From: Nipponacmea schrenckii
Taxonomy: Eukaryota; Mollusca; Gastropoda; Lottiidae
NCBI GenBank assembly: GCA_030562195.1
Contig: JAUJPP010000012.1
Span: 23,023,976-23,087,975 of the forward strand
Direction of reading: 5' to 3'
DNA: 64,000 nucleotides
Part shown: one piece after another, positions 12,381 to 28,100 of the stretch
Numbering within the stretch: position 1 is the first letter of the stretch
Layout of the letters: the number at the start of each line of letters is the position of its first letter
The notes under the pieces: model-generated
Seen by the model: only the letters and a program-made list of their open reading frames with translations
Database searches by the model: none
Told to the model about the DNA's origin: nothing
Position numbers and translations under genes: made by a program

Positions 12381-15300
12381 ATGTTTGGCGATTGCGTGCT
12401 GATTGTTGCAATTTCTATTTGCACAGCTTTACTTGGAGAAGGTAATTTAAAATTACCCGAAATGATTCCTATCTTTCCAAACAGACGGCTGTAAACTGCA
12501 GAATAAGACGCCGGTTTTAGAAAGAAGAAAATGTGTCTTGGTTTTGCCAACTCGCTATCTTCAAAACTCTTAATCATGGGTTTATACTGTTTGTCTGTCT
12601 TTGATAAGCTAAGTTTCTATTATTGGAATGGAATAAGTTTTATTCCGTAACATAAGCTGAAATTGGAAAATTTGTAAGTAAAAAAATATTGATTTGGGAC
12701 CTTACATGAACTCTGAGGCAATTTTAAAACTGAAATTTGTAATATTTGAAAATTTCGTTCCAGGTCTGACATGGGTTTTAGTTTACAGAACAGAAAAATA
12801 TAAAAAATTGAAGGCAGAAGTTGAAAAACAGAGTAAAAAATGTAAGCAAAAATTCGTTTTCATGTTTTCATTAGCAAATTTCAATGCAATCAGAAGCTTT
12901 GCCAGTACCAGTCACGGAATATGATATAATCAGTACTGAGCAGTTGTTGAAGCAGTGATATCAAGTAACGTCATATACATTAAGTAGTAAGCTTATCTTC
13001 TAGAGTTTAGAGTAAATGAAGGTTTTATTTTGCAGTCTGTCAAAAAAAAAAAAAACATTCTTGCCATTTTCCTTTACAGTAGAGAAACAAAAAGAGACTG
13101 GTGCAGATGTTGCTAATAAGAAAAAATATGGTAAGTTCCACCAAGGGGCATATTCTGGAACCTTTTCTGAATTTTTTTAACCTCGACGGCTGGCTAAAAT
13201 TGATAAAAATTACGTTAGTTCAGGGTTTAGGATGAGCAGTGTTCGAAGTGTTAAGAGTTATATAAGTCTCCCAGTCCTTTGAATACTCACTCACTGTAAT
13301 GTTTATAAATTAGTTTAATTAGCCAATATCCAGAAAACTGTAATTCTCAAAATCTGGATTGATATTAGATTCCTCTCAAAGATACAGTACAGTACTCATT
13401 CTATTCTTCTATTTCACAGAAAGACAAGAAGAGAAGTTAAAAACTAACAACCGAGATCTATCTTTTGTAAGTATACAAAGTGTTACTTGGTACCTTGAAG
13501 ACATGAGAGACATAGGCCTTATATAATGAGCATTTTTTTGTTGTAGTGAAGTCCTGTAGGATTCAGCAGTTCTATTATTGCAGGAAGCACAGACGTCTAT
13601 AGGATAAATTGGTCCAAATACACAATGAAAACTTGGTAAACCTCTTTTATTCAATATAAATAGCTACTCCATAATGCTGTATTATTTTTTCAGGTCAAAA
13701 TGAAATCAATGTTTGCAATTGGTTTTGCTTTTACTGCTCTTCTTAGTATGTTTAATTCTATGTAAGTATTGATCTATCAGTTACCCTTACTTCTTACTCT
13801 ATTCAACCCAGTCCCTTGTCATTGATGCAGGTCTGAGGGACTGACATGGAAATAGCATCTAGTTGTTCAGATAGGACAATTAACCGAGGTCCTGTGTGCT
13901 ACAGGCTGTACATGTTAAAGATCACTGGATAGTTTGAAATTGCAAAAGAGTAAGCTTATTCCTCTGTCCTGACAAAATTCCCCTCACTGCACCCTGCATA
14001 TGTCATTACCCATTTTTATTTGCTCATAAGGTTCAGAATAGTAGGATGTAAAACTCCATTCCTTTCCGTTCACATTCAACCCATGTGTATTATCAATGAA
14101 TAATCTTTGCCAATAGGCCTGACCAAGGTCTAGATAAGGCCCAGTTTCACTTGAAATCTTCCATTGGTTTTCTTAAAGTCAATTTAAACTTTTAGACAAA
14201 TTTTAATTGTCTTACAAAATACAGTAATTTCTTCCTAAATTATTATATTTTATTTTAGATTTGATGGACGGGTTGTGGCCAAATTGCCGTTTACACCAAT
14301 TTCTTTATTACAAAATATATCTCATCGAAACCTAGGTGGAGAGGATTATACCGACTGCAGTTTTATATTCCTTTATATTTTATGTACAATGTCAGTTAGA
14401 CAGGTGAGACTAGTTTTATATTTTATGTACAATGTCAGTTAGACAGGTGAGACTAGTTTTATATTTAATGTACAATGTCAGTGAAGTGAGACTATAGTTT
14501 TATGTACACATGTCTGCCAGACAGATGATACTTTAGCTTTATGTACAATGTCTGCCAGGAAGATGAGACTATAGTTTTACATACCATGTCAGTCAGAAGG
14601 TGAGACTATAGTTTATGTCAATGTCTGCCAGACAGGTGAGACTATAGTTTTATTTTATGACAATGTCTGCCAGACAGGTGAGACTATAGTTTTAGGTTTG
14701 CCAGACAGGTGAGACTAGTTTTATATACCATGTCTGTCAGACAGGTGAGACTATAGTTTTCTGTTTGGTTTCTGTCAGACAGGTGAGACTATATCTTTAT
14801 GTAGCATGTCTGCCAGACAGGTGAGACTATAATTTTATGTTCGATGTCTGCCAGGCAGGTGATACTATAGTTTTAATGTACAATGTCTGCCAGACAGATG
14901 GGACTATAGGTTATGTACAATGTCCGCCAGACAGGTAAAACTATAGTTTAATGTACAATGTCTGCCAGGCAGGTGAGACTATAGCTTTTTTAGATGTCTG
15001 CTAGGTAGGGGAGACTATAGTTTTATGTTCAATGTCTGCCAGACAGGTGAGACTAAAGCTTTATGTACAATGTCTGCTAGACAGGTGAGACTATTATTTT
15101 TGTCTGCGAGACAGGTAAGACTAGTTTTATGTCTGCCAGATAGGTGAGACTAACGTTTTTATGCTCGGTGCCTGCCAGACAGTTAAGACTATAGTTTTTA
15201 TGCTCAATGTCTGTCAGACAGTTGAGACTATAGTTTTATGTACAATGTCTGCCAGACAGGTTGGACTATAGGTTTATGTACAATGTCTGCCAGACAGGTG

Positions 15301-15720
15301 AGACTATAGTTTTATGTACAATGTTTGCCAGAGAGGTAAGACTATAGTTTTATATTTCATGTACAATTTCTGCTAGACAGGTGAGACTATAGTTTTATGT
15401 TTGCCAAACAGGTGAGACTAGTTTTATATACCATGTCTGTCAGACAGGTGAGACTATAGTTTTATGTTTGATATCTGTCAGACAGGTGGGACTATATCTT
15501 TATGTACATTGTCTGCCAGACAGGTGAGACTATAGGTTTATGTACAATATTTGCTAGACAGGTGAGACTATAGTTAGCAGGAATCAGATTGTTAATTCAA
15601 AATATTGGTTTTTAATTTTTTTTTCAGAATATCCAAAAGTTACTGGGTCTAGCTCCTTCAAGATCTGCTAATAAACAAGGCTCTGGGTTCTTTGGTGCCC
15701 CAGCTCAAATGGGCAAATAA
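12381..15720 (+). CDS. TMCO1: TMCO1, transmembrane and coiled-coil domains protein 1 (7 exons, 180 aa)
   Basis: Exons: 12381-12441, 12764-12841, 13080-13130, 13420-13466, 13694-13761, 14259-14403, 15628-15720; 543 nt including TAA, all GT-AG and in phase. TMCO1 is an ER membrane protein of the Oxa1/Get1/YidC superfamily. It works in the multipass translocon beside the ribosome and has been described as a calcium-load-activated leak channel. The protein runs co-linearly with human TMCO1 (188 aa): TM1 (about 3-21), TWVLVYRTEKYKKLKAEVEKQ, a lysine-rich coiled coil to about 75, NNRDLS, the TM2 region KMKSMFAIGF, FDGRVVAKLPFTP, then TDCSFIFLYILCTMS and the tail IQKLLGLAPSR. The start matches the human internal Met of MSTMFAD. 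A polyadenylation signal AATAAA sits at 15786-15791. Intron 6 carries a striking array of splice-donor copies (see that entry). It converges with RPS5. Confidence 0.97.
13800..14075 (+). repeat. SINE copy in TMCO1 intron 5
   Basis: Reads CAGTCCCTTGTCATTGATGC through CTGTGTGCTACAGGCTG-like text to AGGATGTAAAACTCCATTCC. Body and 3' tail are present and the head is absent. Confidence 0.8.
14404..15580 (+). repeat. Minisatellite in TMCO1 intron 6, built from the exon 6 donor junction
   Basis: About 30 imperfect units of roughly 36-40 bp follow the true donor at 14403/14404. The consensus contains ATGTACAATGTCTGCCAG then ACAGGTGAGACTATAG. The first one or two units are nearly identical to the end of exon 6 (ATGTACAATGTCAGTTAG, then ACAG|GTGAGACTAG), so the array looks like an amplified exon-intron junction. 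More than half of the units keep an intact CAG|GTGAGA or CAG|GTAAGA donor-like core. Confidence 0.93.
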
Positions 15721-15785
15721 TCCCACCCACCTAAAACTCATCCCATCTTGTCATATTTATGGTCAGAGATAATTTTAGCTAAAAA

Positions 15786-15791
15786 AATAAA
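15786..15791 (+). promoter_or_regulatory. TMCO1 polyadenylation signal AATAAA
   Basis: Canonical AATAAA located 66 nt after the TMCO1 stop codon. This implies a short 3' UTR. Confidence 0.6.
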
Positions 15792-15892
15792 TTGATTGTA
15801 CAAATTACGAAATCAGTTAATGTTGTTTTTATGTAAATGTTCCATTTTATATTAATTAAATTATAAGATACGTCGTCCACATTTTGGTTTAT

Positions 15893-16315
15893 AGGTTGTC
15901 TGGGGCTTTTAATGGACAGACAGCTGCTAATCTGGGGTGTTTAATGGATAGACAGATGCTAATCTTTATGATAGACAGGCTAATTGGTTTAATGGATAGA
16001 CAGATGCTAATCTGGGGTTTTATAATGGATAGACAGCTGCTAATCTGGGATGTTTAATGGATAGACAGCTGCTAAACTGGGGGTTTCAATGGCTAGACAG
16101 CTGCTAATCTGGATATTTAATGGATAGACAGCTGCTAATCAGGGGAAGGGGTAGATGGACAGTTGCTAATATGGGGTTTAAATGAATAGACAACTGTCAA
16201 TTTTGGGGGGGGGGGGGTAAATGGATAGACAGCTGCTTATTTGGATATTTACTTGATAGACAGCTGCTAATGAGGGGCCTACATGGATAGACAGCTGCTA
16301 AGGTACAAGGATAGC
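15893..16315 (+). repeat. Minisatellite, unit about 30 bp (GATAGACAGCTGCTAATC)
   Basis: About 13 imperfect units with core TTTAATGGATAGACAGCTGC, a spacer of G-rich sequence and some length variation. It lies between the 3' ends of TMCO1 and RPS5. A poly-G tract near 16206 is embedded in it. Confidence 0.88.
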
Positions 16316-16329
16316 GCTTTTCAAAGTCT

Positions 16330-16975
16330 TGGTCAAGTTGATAAGCTGCATCAATGACTTCTACTCAAGAAAAAGATAGCTCGGCAGGTAAGGTAACATA
16401 CGCCCACTGGCAGCATTGAATTTGAATAATAAATTGAGCAATAACTCAAAAATATTCACTGAATATTAAAGTCAAGGGCAAAAACTCAAAAACTATTCAT
16501 GGAAAATTGTCAAATTCAAACTTGATCACTATCTTATTTATTTCAATACTCATACCGAGTTTCATCAAATACAAAATGGAAACTTCTTTTTCACCCACAA
16601 GTCAAGGGCAATAACTAAAAATCATTGGTTACAAAAATACATCAAATTCAAACTGGACTGCTGTCTTATCAATTCCAACGCTCACAACAAGTTTCATTAA
16701 AATCCATTGAAAATTGTAGCTTCTATTGTGTCTACAACAAATATTGAGGCAGGGGCAATAACCAAAAAACCGTTCATCAAAAAATCGAACTTGACAGCCG
16801 TCTTATCAATTCTAATGCGCACACTAAGTTTTATACAAATCAATTGAAAGTTTTGTCTTCTATTGTGTCTACAACAAATGTTGACGGACGGACTGACGGA
16901 TCGACAGACCAACGGACAGTGGCGACGACAATATACGTCCACATATTCATGTGGGAGTATAAAAGGCATAATTGT
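16330..16975 (+). repeat. Dispersed molluscan-type repeat with AAGGGCAATAACTC phrases
   Basis: Three or four internal repeats of roughly 140 bp each contain GGGCAATAACTMAAAA, followed by TTCATCAAATTCAAACT-like text. They end in GACGGACGGACTGACGGATC and a terminal ACGTCCACATATTCATGTGG. Related phrases occur at 10560-10860, 17995-18190 and 41050-41165. No coding capacity was seen. Confidence 0.7.
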
Positions 16976-16984
16976 GAATAATAT

Positions 16985-16990
16985 TTTATT
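16985..16990 (-). promoter_or_regulatory. RPS5 polyadenylation signal AATAAA (minus strand)
   Basis: AATAAA on the minus strand begins 18 nt after the RPS5 stop codon. A signal this close to the stop suits the short 3' UTRs of ribosomal protein mRNAs. Confidence 0.65.
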
Positions 16991-17008
16991 CTGAATTTGT
17001 TTCCATGG

Positions 17009-19930
<2,922 letters not shown>

Positions 19931-21887
19931 TTTGACTGAAATAATTTAATCACAATTAAATATTAATTTTTCTTTTATGAAATGAAATGGTAGCCCCTAA
20001 TTGGCTAATGATGACAGCATTTATATTTCAAACAAGTCAAAACCGAAAACTGAGATATTTAGTTATATCTTTATTTTTCCAAAACAGAAGTCTTGTTCCC
20101 ATAGCAACAAAGATGACCCTGAACAGAATGGTAGATATGTAACTGTTTTACCTGACAAAGAACCATGAATTGGATAACCAATATGTTTAAAATAATTCGT
20201 CAAGTAAATTAATGTAGTCCACAAGCGAAACCATGAGGTTTATAGAAAACAACAGGCATTAATATGGACAATGCACAACAATCTGATTGAAGGGCATATC
20301 TGGGTGTTTGGTAATAACCATGCAAGCGACTTCATAAGTCATCAGTGATCTAGCGAAATTATGATAAAGTTTATGTTTAGTATGGTATGTTATTGTACCA
20401 ATCAAGTCATTGTTAAATAAAAGATTTCCTGTTATGTGTAGGGAATCCAAAGATAAGGCCTTGGCTAGGCATATTGATTATTGTTTATTTTAAAAAAATG
20501 CCTTTGTTCTGATAACGTTGACAAATTTGGCACCTAACAGGCTAATGAAGATGGGTAACGCTATGTAGTTTGTATTAAAGAAAATTTTGTCAGCACATCG
20601 GCATTAGCCTGCCTACTGCTTCAGCAATTGAACTGATGAAGAAGTTGATAAAATATCGTGTACGTAAACGGTAACTATTAGACTAAATTTAATCGAATCG
20701 ATTCAAGAAGAACTTTATTTGATCGTGGGCTAATCATGAAAAAATACGCCGAAACAAAGTGCACATTACAGATACAGAAAAGATAAAATGCAGCAAAAGA
20801 TTGTTATGATGTGGGGGCTGCCATCTTGGAATCCAGCATGGGTGCAATTCACGAGGCACATTTCATGCGATTCTTGACTTTTGGTGAATGTTTTGGGCAC
20901 AATGAAAGACTAAAAGGCTTCACAAATATCTTGTTAGGGAAATCTCAAACTTTTGCGAAGATCCAATGCGTCAAAAATAAGGATATATCAGATTTAGTGA
21001 AGGCATGCCGTACCTCTTTGAAGAGTAATATTGAAAAGGAAGTTAGATGGGGACACCACGTGTTAAAGTCACGGAAATTGATAATAAAGGGACGTAACTC
21101 CAAAAATGATGGCGATTTTCTTGTAGCTTGCTTAAAATATTTAAAATATAGAAAATTGATGATACTCTACTCACGGTAGACTTGATCCAAATAATCAGAG
21201 TTGCCACTTATTTCAGTGTATTTTTGGGCCTTTGGTAGTAATTTCTAAACCCTATTTGGGGTTTCAATTTATTTATTGATTTTCCACATTTAGTTTCAGT
21301 ATTGATTTTAAAGCTATGTTAGACAAACTATGAAGTTAACATATATAAACCCTAACATTTTTTGTGAAACTGCTTATAGCCTCATAAAAGCACTGGCCAA
21401 GGTAACGAAGTAAAGATTTATGATAAAACAAGGTGCAAGTTAAAGGTTAGGATAATTAGATGCGTTAGTTATGGATGTGTCTGAAATCTTCAACTTCAAC
21501 TGAAAAATAATTCAAAAAAGGGAAAAGTAGTACAAGTCCTTGAACATTTTTGTCATCTATAATCGAGAATAATGAAATAAAGTTTCCATCAGTTTACGAG
21601 CGACTAATTACCTAACACGGCGCTAAATATAGTTCAGTTTTAATTATATTTTCCAGACATGAAAACTTAAAGGGATTATCGTAGACACTTATATATTCAA
21701 TTTTCACCATTCCAATTTTCAATCAGACGTCTGAGGTTCCTGCAATTACACTAAACCTAATTATTTGATGACGCCACTAATTGCAAAATTTGTTTGTATA
21801 TCGCATACGGCGATTATAGACGCATATTGATATTATCAACAACCCCGATACACATAAAACATTATCAATCCCTTTTGAAACACGCAG

Positions 21888-22238
21888 GAAGCCGCAAGGA
21901 TTCAGTAATTTAGACGTTTGCTCGCTAACCTGAAGGTCTAGGAATCAATCCCAGCATTGGGAGAGATGAACTCTCGGATTTTTCAGTCCAGTTTCCCCCT
22001 TGTCAGTTATGCAGGTCAGAGGGACTGATATGGAAAGAGCACATAATCGTTCGGGCGGGACAATAAGCCGAGGCCTCTTGTTGTACATGTGCACGTTTAA
22101 GATCCCTCGATAGTGGAGAATCGCAAAAAGACTTATGCTGTTGTCCTGGCAAAATTTCGCTCATCAAACACTGCATGGCGTTGCCTGCTTTCAGTAGCCC
22201 ATAAAGTGCAGAAGGGTAGGACGTAAAACCCCATTCAG
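21888..22238 (+). mobile_element. tRNA-derived SINE, near full length (about 350 bp)
   Basis: Head GGAAGCCGCAAGGATTCAGT and TTGCTCGCTAACCTGAAGGT, B-box-like GAATCAATCCC, then TTTCCCCCTTGTCAGTTATG and GCGGGACAATAAGCC. The 3' tail GGGTAGGACGTAAAACCCCA completes it. This is the most complete plus-strand copy. Confidence 0.88.
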
Positions 22239-22679
22239 TTCAATCTATTTAAAAACACACGAAGATACCACAAACACACCTAGCTTGTGTATAAATTTAT
22301 ATGCAGTTTGACTCGATTGAAAAGAAATAGTTACAAAATGATTTTGCTGGGGTCCACAGTGTATATCATCATCCCCTTTTGCGCTCTTTAATCACCCGAT
22401 ACAACCACTATACCTCCCTTTCAGGCTTAAATGGTATATATACAATGTTATAATAGATCTGTATCGGCGTATATACATCGTTAAATAAAACTAATAGTTC
22501 TATGTATATGTTTAACGGAGCATTTCGATGCTTTACAGCCTTATTCTATCATGTATGAAATAAGTTAATAAATGAGTTAATAAATGTTGGAAATAATATA
22601 TCCATTATGCTTCTTTATTCTGCCATGTTATAAAAGAGCACATAACACTGCGGCTGAGACGTCCTTAAGGTAAGATCGT

Positions 22680-22738
22680 CTTCATTAGCACATAACGTGC
22701 AGAAAAGTAGGACGTAAAACTCCATTCATTTCATTTCC
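22680..22738 (+). repeat. SINE 3' end
   Basis: GTCTTCATTAGCACATAACG, then GTAGGACGTAAAACTCCATT. 3' tail only. Confidence 0.7.
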
Positions 22739-23934
22739 TTAAGGTAAGAGTAATTCGATAGTCATCATTGATCATTCATTGGATAATTGTCATAGCAACG
22801 TTTACTTTCACGATTTAACGCGTTGCTATACCGGTTGCAACTAATGACATGTTATCCAGACGCTAAAATTGCTGAATAAAACATCTAAGTCTATGTAACC
22901 ATTTATAAATTCTCTTTGTAGTCGTTATCATCACGCCAAAGGTTGCTTACGGTGGCTCATATACGACATAAGTCACTTTTTATTATGAATTAAAAACCTT
23001 AATTTTGAATTAAAAACTTTACCCTTGGTAAAAACTCATTTTCTATTTAAAAACTATTGAATTTTACTCCAGGTAACGGGCGACGGCATGCAGTGTTCAA
23101 CGAGGGAAATTTTGCCAGAACAGCAGCACCAGTCGACCTAACTTCGGTATTAGTTTACGATGTTCTCGTATACTTCAAAGTATTTTCGATCAACGACTAT
23201 GGCTTTTTTGTCACTCGGGGGCAGTGGAAGGAAGGTCCCCACAAACATCGGGAAGACAAACTCTTTGATTCCTAACATTCTACTATGAAAATTCCAGTGG
23301 CGCTCTTTAACAGCTCACGGAAACCACCAATGGTTGCCGAATGGTTGGATTTGAGGAGACACCTCTTTAGAAATGTCATTCGGTTTATCATAAGAAAATT
23401 TCATTTAATGATAAAATCCGTATTGATCTTTTGATTTTGTAACCTAAGCAATATGTTTTATTTTTTTTCAACAACGCTATTTATGCCATTTCAATGAATA
23501 ACTAGCAATCTGGTTGATATACTATATGCACACCTGTGTTGTAGTCCGAATGCTGTAACTATAATCCGAGTCTCTGTATGGTTTATTGGTGGTTTTGAGT
23601 CAAGATTGAAGAAATGAATACGTAAACGTTCTGTGATCAGACCGATATTTTTTTATGTTAAACATTTGATTCAGGTTTATTCAATACAAACGCACATTGT
23701 TAGAGAGCGTACAATGAGAAGAATTTTGCAATAACAGCGACATAAGTTCACGATGACCCTGGAAATGGAACCCAATTTTGTAAATTTTGAATTTTATATT
23801 GATTTAATAGTCAGAAGAATAATTATAGCCTTTGAAATACGAAATCAAACGATACTGAAATTATGAATATTGCATTTAACTCTGTCTAGAGTGAGACAAA
23901 GAATTTAGATCAATAATTTTCACGGAGATACGGG

Positions 23935-24240
23935 TAACACAATATAAAATGTATACTACCTCTTAGATTAGACAAAAAGTCTAAGTAAGTGTCAATAAGA
24001 GTATATATTCATCAGTTGGAATTACCAGATGTCATAACCATACAGAATATAATCTCTATATATTTTTAAGCGAATTTGAAAAATAATTACTTCGTTTAAT
24101 GGATTATTACTGATTATGGATTCATACAGGGATTCTGTTGTATAGCTTTAACACCATCAGTCCACAAATGACCAAAGACTCATTTCGGTCAAATTTTAAA
24201 AATTTCAACATTTTGATAAGGGCAGTATACCTTTAAGTTA
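23935..24240. mobile_element. Foldback MITE copy 2, degenerate
   Basis: GTATACTACCTCTTAGATTA at the left, GTCAATAAGAGTATATATTC inside, and GGGCAGTATACCTTTAAG at the right. The right half is more diverged than in the other copies. Confidence 0.6.
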
Positions 24241-25179
24241 AGGTTTTTCATCTAACAGATACGTTGAGTTAGTATGACATATGTATCCAATATATAACCT
24301 GTCTAGATTGTAACTAAGTTTTCAAAAGTGTTACGGGTAATTTTGAGTTTAGCTTTGTCATTTTACGATTGACTTTAAACATTGTTGTGTCAAATAAATT
24401 GTCGATCATGATGCAATACTTAACTCACCTAAAACTCAAGTTAGTAAGTGCTAGTGGTAAATTTTAGCTTTGTCATGTTATAATTTTTTGAGCTTTGTCA
24501 TGTTATAATTTTTTGAGCTTTGTCATGAATTACAAAATGTTTAGAATGTTCTAGGCTTTACCACGCGGTGTTAGAATCGACGTTTTCGAAAGAGTTCCGG
24601 GATATTCTTCAATTTAGTTTTGTTCAATGTAGTCCGAAACTTAGTGACTAACGTCGGAATTTTGGATGCTCGCACAATTTGAAATTACGACTTAGCGATT
24701 GAAATTCTTGAAAAAAAACTTTGACCCAACCACAGGCGTGATAGGAATGGCGTAGGGGGATAATGATGGTATGATTGATCTACAAAAACATCCATCTTTC
24801 CAAATATATTGAGGTTTAGTTGATTCGAGGTATTTAAATACGCTTAAAAAAAAACACACCCGCGGAGTTGCTAAAAATTTTAAGTTTTTAGTGCCTATTT
24901 TTTTCTGACTCTCCCACAGCCATATCTGGGAATAGGGTCAGCAAGTTTCGGACTATGTTCAATGCATTTTGCTTTGATCACAGTCAATGAAGTGTCTTGT
25001 GTCTAGTATGATGCAATCCTTCATTTTTTATAGGTAGATATCATGATAAATTGAAAAGTATGTTTATGTTTCAGCTATTTGTTTGAAATACCAGTGAATG
25101 GATAACAGTCATTTTAGTCGATACACTATACGCCTGTATGTAAAGAATTTGGATGAAAATTGGTTACGGGAATTGAACC

Positions 25180-28100
25180 ATGTCGTCTGAAAGTAAGTTT
25201 TTTTGTTATATTTCAATTGATATTTTATGCTCTACCGTTTTCTTATACATGTACTACATGTGCAGTGGAAATTTACCTGTGTACCTGCTCGCTTAATTGT
25301 TATTATGAAAACAACCAAGAATAATTTTGAAAATTTGAAATTTAACAAAAATTTTAAAAAAAGTCCTAGACTAAAAAAAAAAAGAAAATAGAAAAAAAAA
25401 ATTGCGATGTCTTTATAACTTTACATTGAAAATTCCACGAATGCTTTTAAAATATTCAAAATATGAAAATAAATTAATAATTAAATAAATTCTATTTGAA
25501 AAACTAATTAATAAAGTTGATTAAATGTATGCTCTCACTATGATTGTGGGGAAAGGTAGAAGAAGGGGGGGGGGGGGTGGAAATATCATTTATCATGTGT
25601 TTGATCACGTAGTCCGACTTAACTCGTACATGAATATTACGTAAAACTCCATTTCATTATCTTCGTAGAAGGGTAGGGTACGTGGGTCAGGTCTAGCTAT
25701 AGTCAGTTTAAATGTCACTAATTGCTGACGTTGTTTATTGACGTGAATAATTGCGTTTATTTTGTTATAGTATTCTTTGAGACGGAACCAAATGGCAATT
25801 ACATACACACTCCTACATAGTCTACATCCGGTTACATGTCACTGTACTCGTTATACCATAGTGCATGTTGGTGTGCTTTGTATTGATTTGACAACTCAGT
25901 GAATAAATACATGCATAAACAAATACATTTCAAGTTAGCAAATAAGAACGTTGAATGTTGAATAATAAGCGAGAAGTGGACAGTTTGAACCTGGTTTCCC
26001 CTTGTCAGTGATTCAGGTCAGGAGAAGCTGACACGTTCAAAGCGTCTTGTCATTCAGATGGGACAATAAACCGAAGCCCCGTGTGCTACAGACTGTGCAC
26101 GTTAAAGATATCTCAACAGTTGGAAATCACAAAATGAGAAGGCTAATATCACTGTCCTGGCAAAATTCCCCTCATTGCACACTGTATGACGTTGTCTGTC
26201 TTCATTAGCTCATAAGGTGCAGAAGAGTAGGATGTAAAACTCCATTCATTATATATCATTTCCATGTTTACAAACTCTTTTTTAAGTAGTTTCCCCTCAT
26301 CATTTTCCTAGCTCTTAACTTCTCTATCCCAACTCTTCCGTTTTGGGTCTCGACACCAAAATATGTATGCAAAATTGACCCTAAATGACAATAAATACAT
26401 GCCGCCTACCAAATCAAACCTTATCTTAAATCCAAGGGGTGAACTACATATATTACAGGGACACGTTTACTTTAAAGGGGAAGTATGATTCGTTATGAAA
26501 ACCAAAATACGTGCCCTTAATGAATTTGTTTACACTCCCCACCTTTTCCAAAAGAAAAACGGACAGTTCTAATTGATAATTAAGCAATTTGACCCAATTT
26601 TTATGTTAGGCTTCTTTAAAACTCTTTAAGCTGAAACCCAAAGTAGTCGACATATTTTCTTTACAATGCGGTGTTCATTTTGCTTAAAGTGTTCACAAGG
26701 TTCAATACAGCATTAAAGTTAAAACTTTCAGATACGCCCAGCCAGATACACTTTTATTTGTCATATTTTTGTGTTAAGTTTTCTTAAATTCAATTAGCAT
26801 GGCTTATTAGACTCTTAGTCGCTGATTTAGCTAACGTATAATCCAATCAAATGGCTACATTTCATAACTCAAGGTGGTTATTGAAGTCAAGGTATAAGAT
26901 AAGTTCGCAATCGTTTTGACATTTTGAAGTTGTTGACAATTGTATATGGTTTTTAGAGGGCTATATATACCGGTGTATATCAAATATAAACAGAGTCAAG
27001 AATATTGTGGACTGTTATTCACGGACACCAATCTTTATATAGGTAGGGCAAATATAACGTTGTTAAAATTTACATTATCATGCTTACTTGTAGAAAAACC
27101 TTAGAATTTAGTCTAGTCGCTTATGTAGTTGTTTTCTTGCTATACGTCATGCACTAAAAAAAAAATTCTAGTAATAATTTCTTTTTTTAACATAGTTCAG
27201 AATTAGGACCAATACACAAGTTAGATCCTGTATAACATTCAGCTCATCAAACGTAGACTCTTTATTTTACATGGGTCAGCGTTAGGTCCAATACACAAAA
27301 ATATGGTCCTGTCTAACATTCAGCCCATCAACAATTTTAAAAGGGGCAGTATGCAAAAATTCCATCATCAAAAAAATCGTAAATTATAGCTGAAAATATT
27401 TTCTTAAGTATTCTATTTACTTTCATGTATCTATTTGATCAAACTGTATTGGGTTAAAGGGATACTACCTCTTAGAATGGAGATAAAATCTCAAGTATCA
27501 AACTTGGTCAATAAGAGTATATATTCATTAAAGGGACTTACCAGGTGCCATGACTAAAGAATAAAACCTCTATATAACACAATATATCTATTAAACTAAC
27601 TAATAATTGAAAAACACTTCTAAGCGTGTTTGGACATTACCTAGTTTAAAGGAAGAAAGAAAGAAACAACTATATTTTACAAGGATAACAACTTAGGTTC
27701 ACAAGTCCGCCTTGACAGGGATCCTGTTTACCAGCTGGTCCTTGGTCAAACCTCTTGATATTGATCTTTCCCGGATTATCCAGACCCATTTACAGCTGGG
27801 TGGACTGGAATTATCAAATAATAATAAATTTATTGAAGTATTCTGTCGTATAGTTTCGACACCAGGTAAGTCCACTGACGAACAAGGACTTATTTTGGTT
27901 CAAGTTCAAATTCCAATGATGTTGGACATCCGAATAGGTAGCGCACCTTTAAAATTTCCATTTAATACGAAGAATTGAAGTATCTAGATATTTGTAACAG
28001 TGTATACAGTATTCTCAGTGTTGACAAAGTGTAACTTGAAACCAAGAGCGTTTATGTACTCTTCACAATTCGAAGGTAAACAAGTATTCAGGTAGCTTGA

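Larger units (their letters stand above)
19940..25179. other. Intergenic region between RPS5 (-) and the SLC1 gene (+)
   Basis: Gene-poor DNA that should hold the RPS5 first exon and promoter and the SLC1 promoter; neither could be placed. It contains a near full-length SINE (21888-22238), a SINE 3' end (22680-22736) and a degenerate foldback MITE (23935-24240). A 122-codon open frame at 20811-21179 has no recognisable homology. GAGCTTTGTCATG is repeated three times near 24470-24530. Confidence 0.6.

Noticed and set aside
12694..12924. 76-codon open frame starting upstream of TMCO1 exon 2
   Set aside because: It reads through the intron into exon 2; the true coding part is 12764-12841.
20811..21179. 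122-codon open frame
   Set aside because: No recognisable domain, no splice-site support, no related copy in the window. A decayed mobile-element fragment is possible, but nothing supports it.
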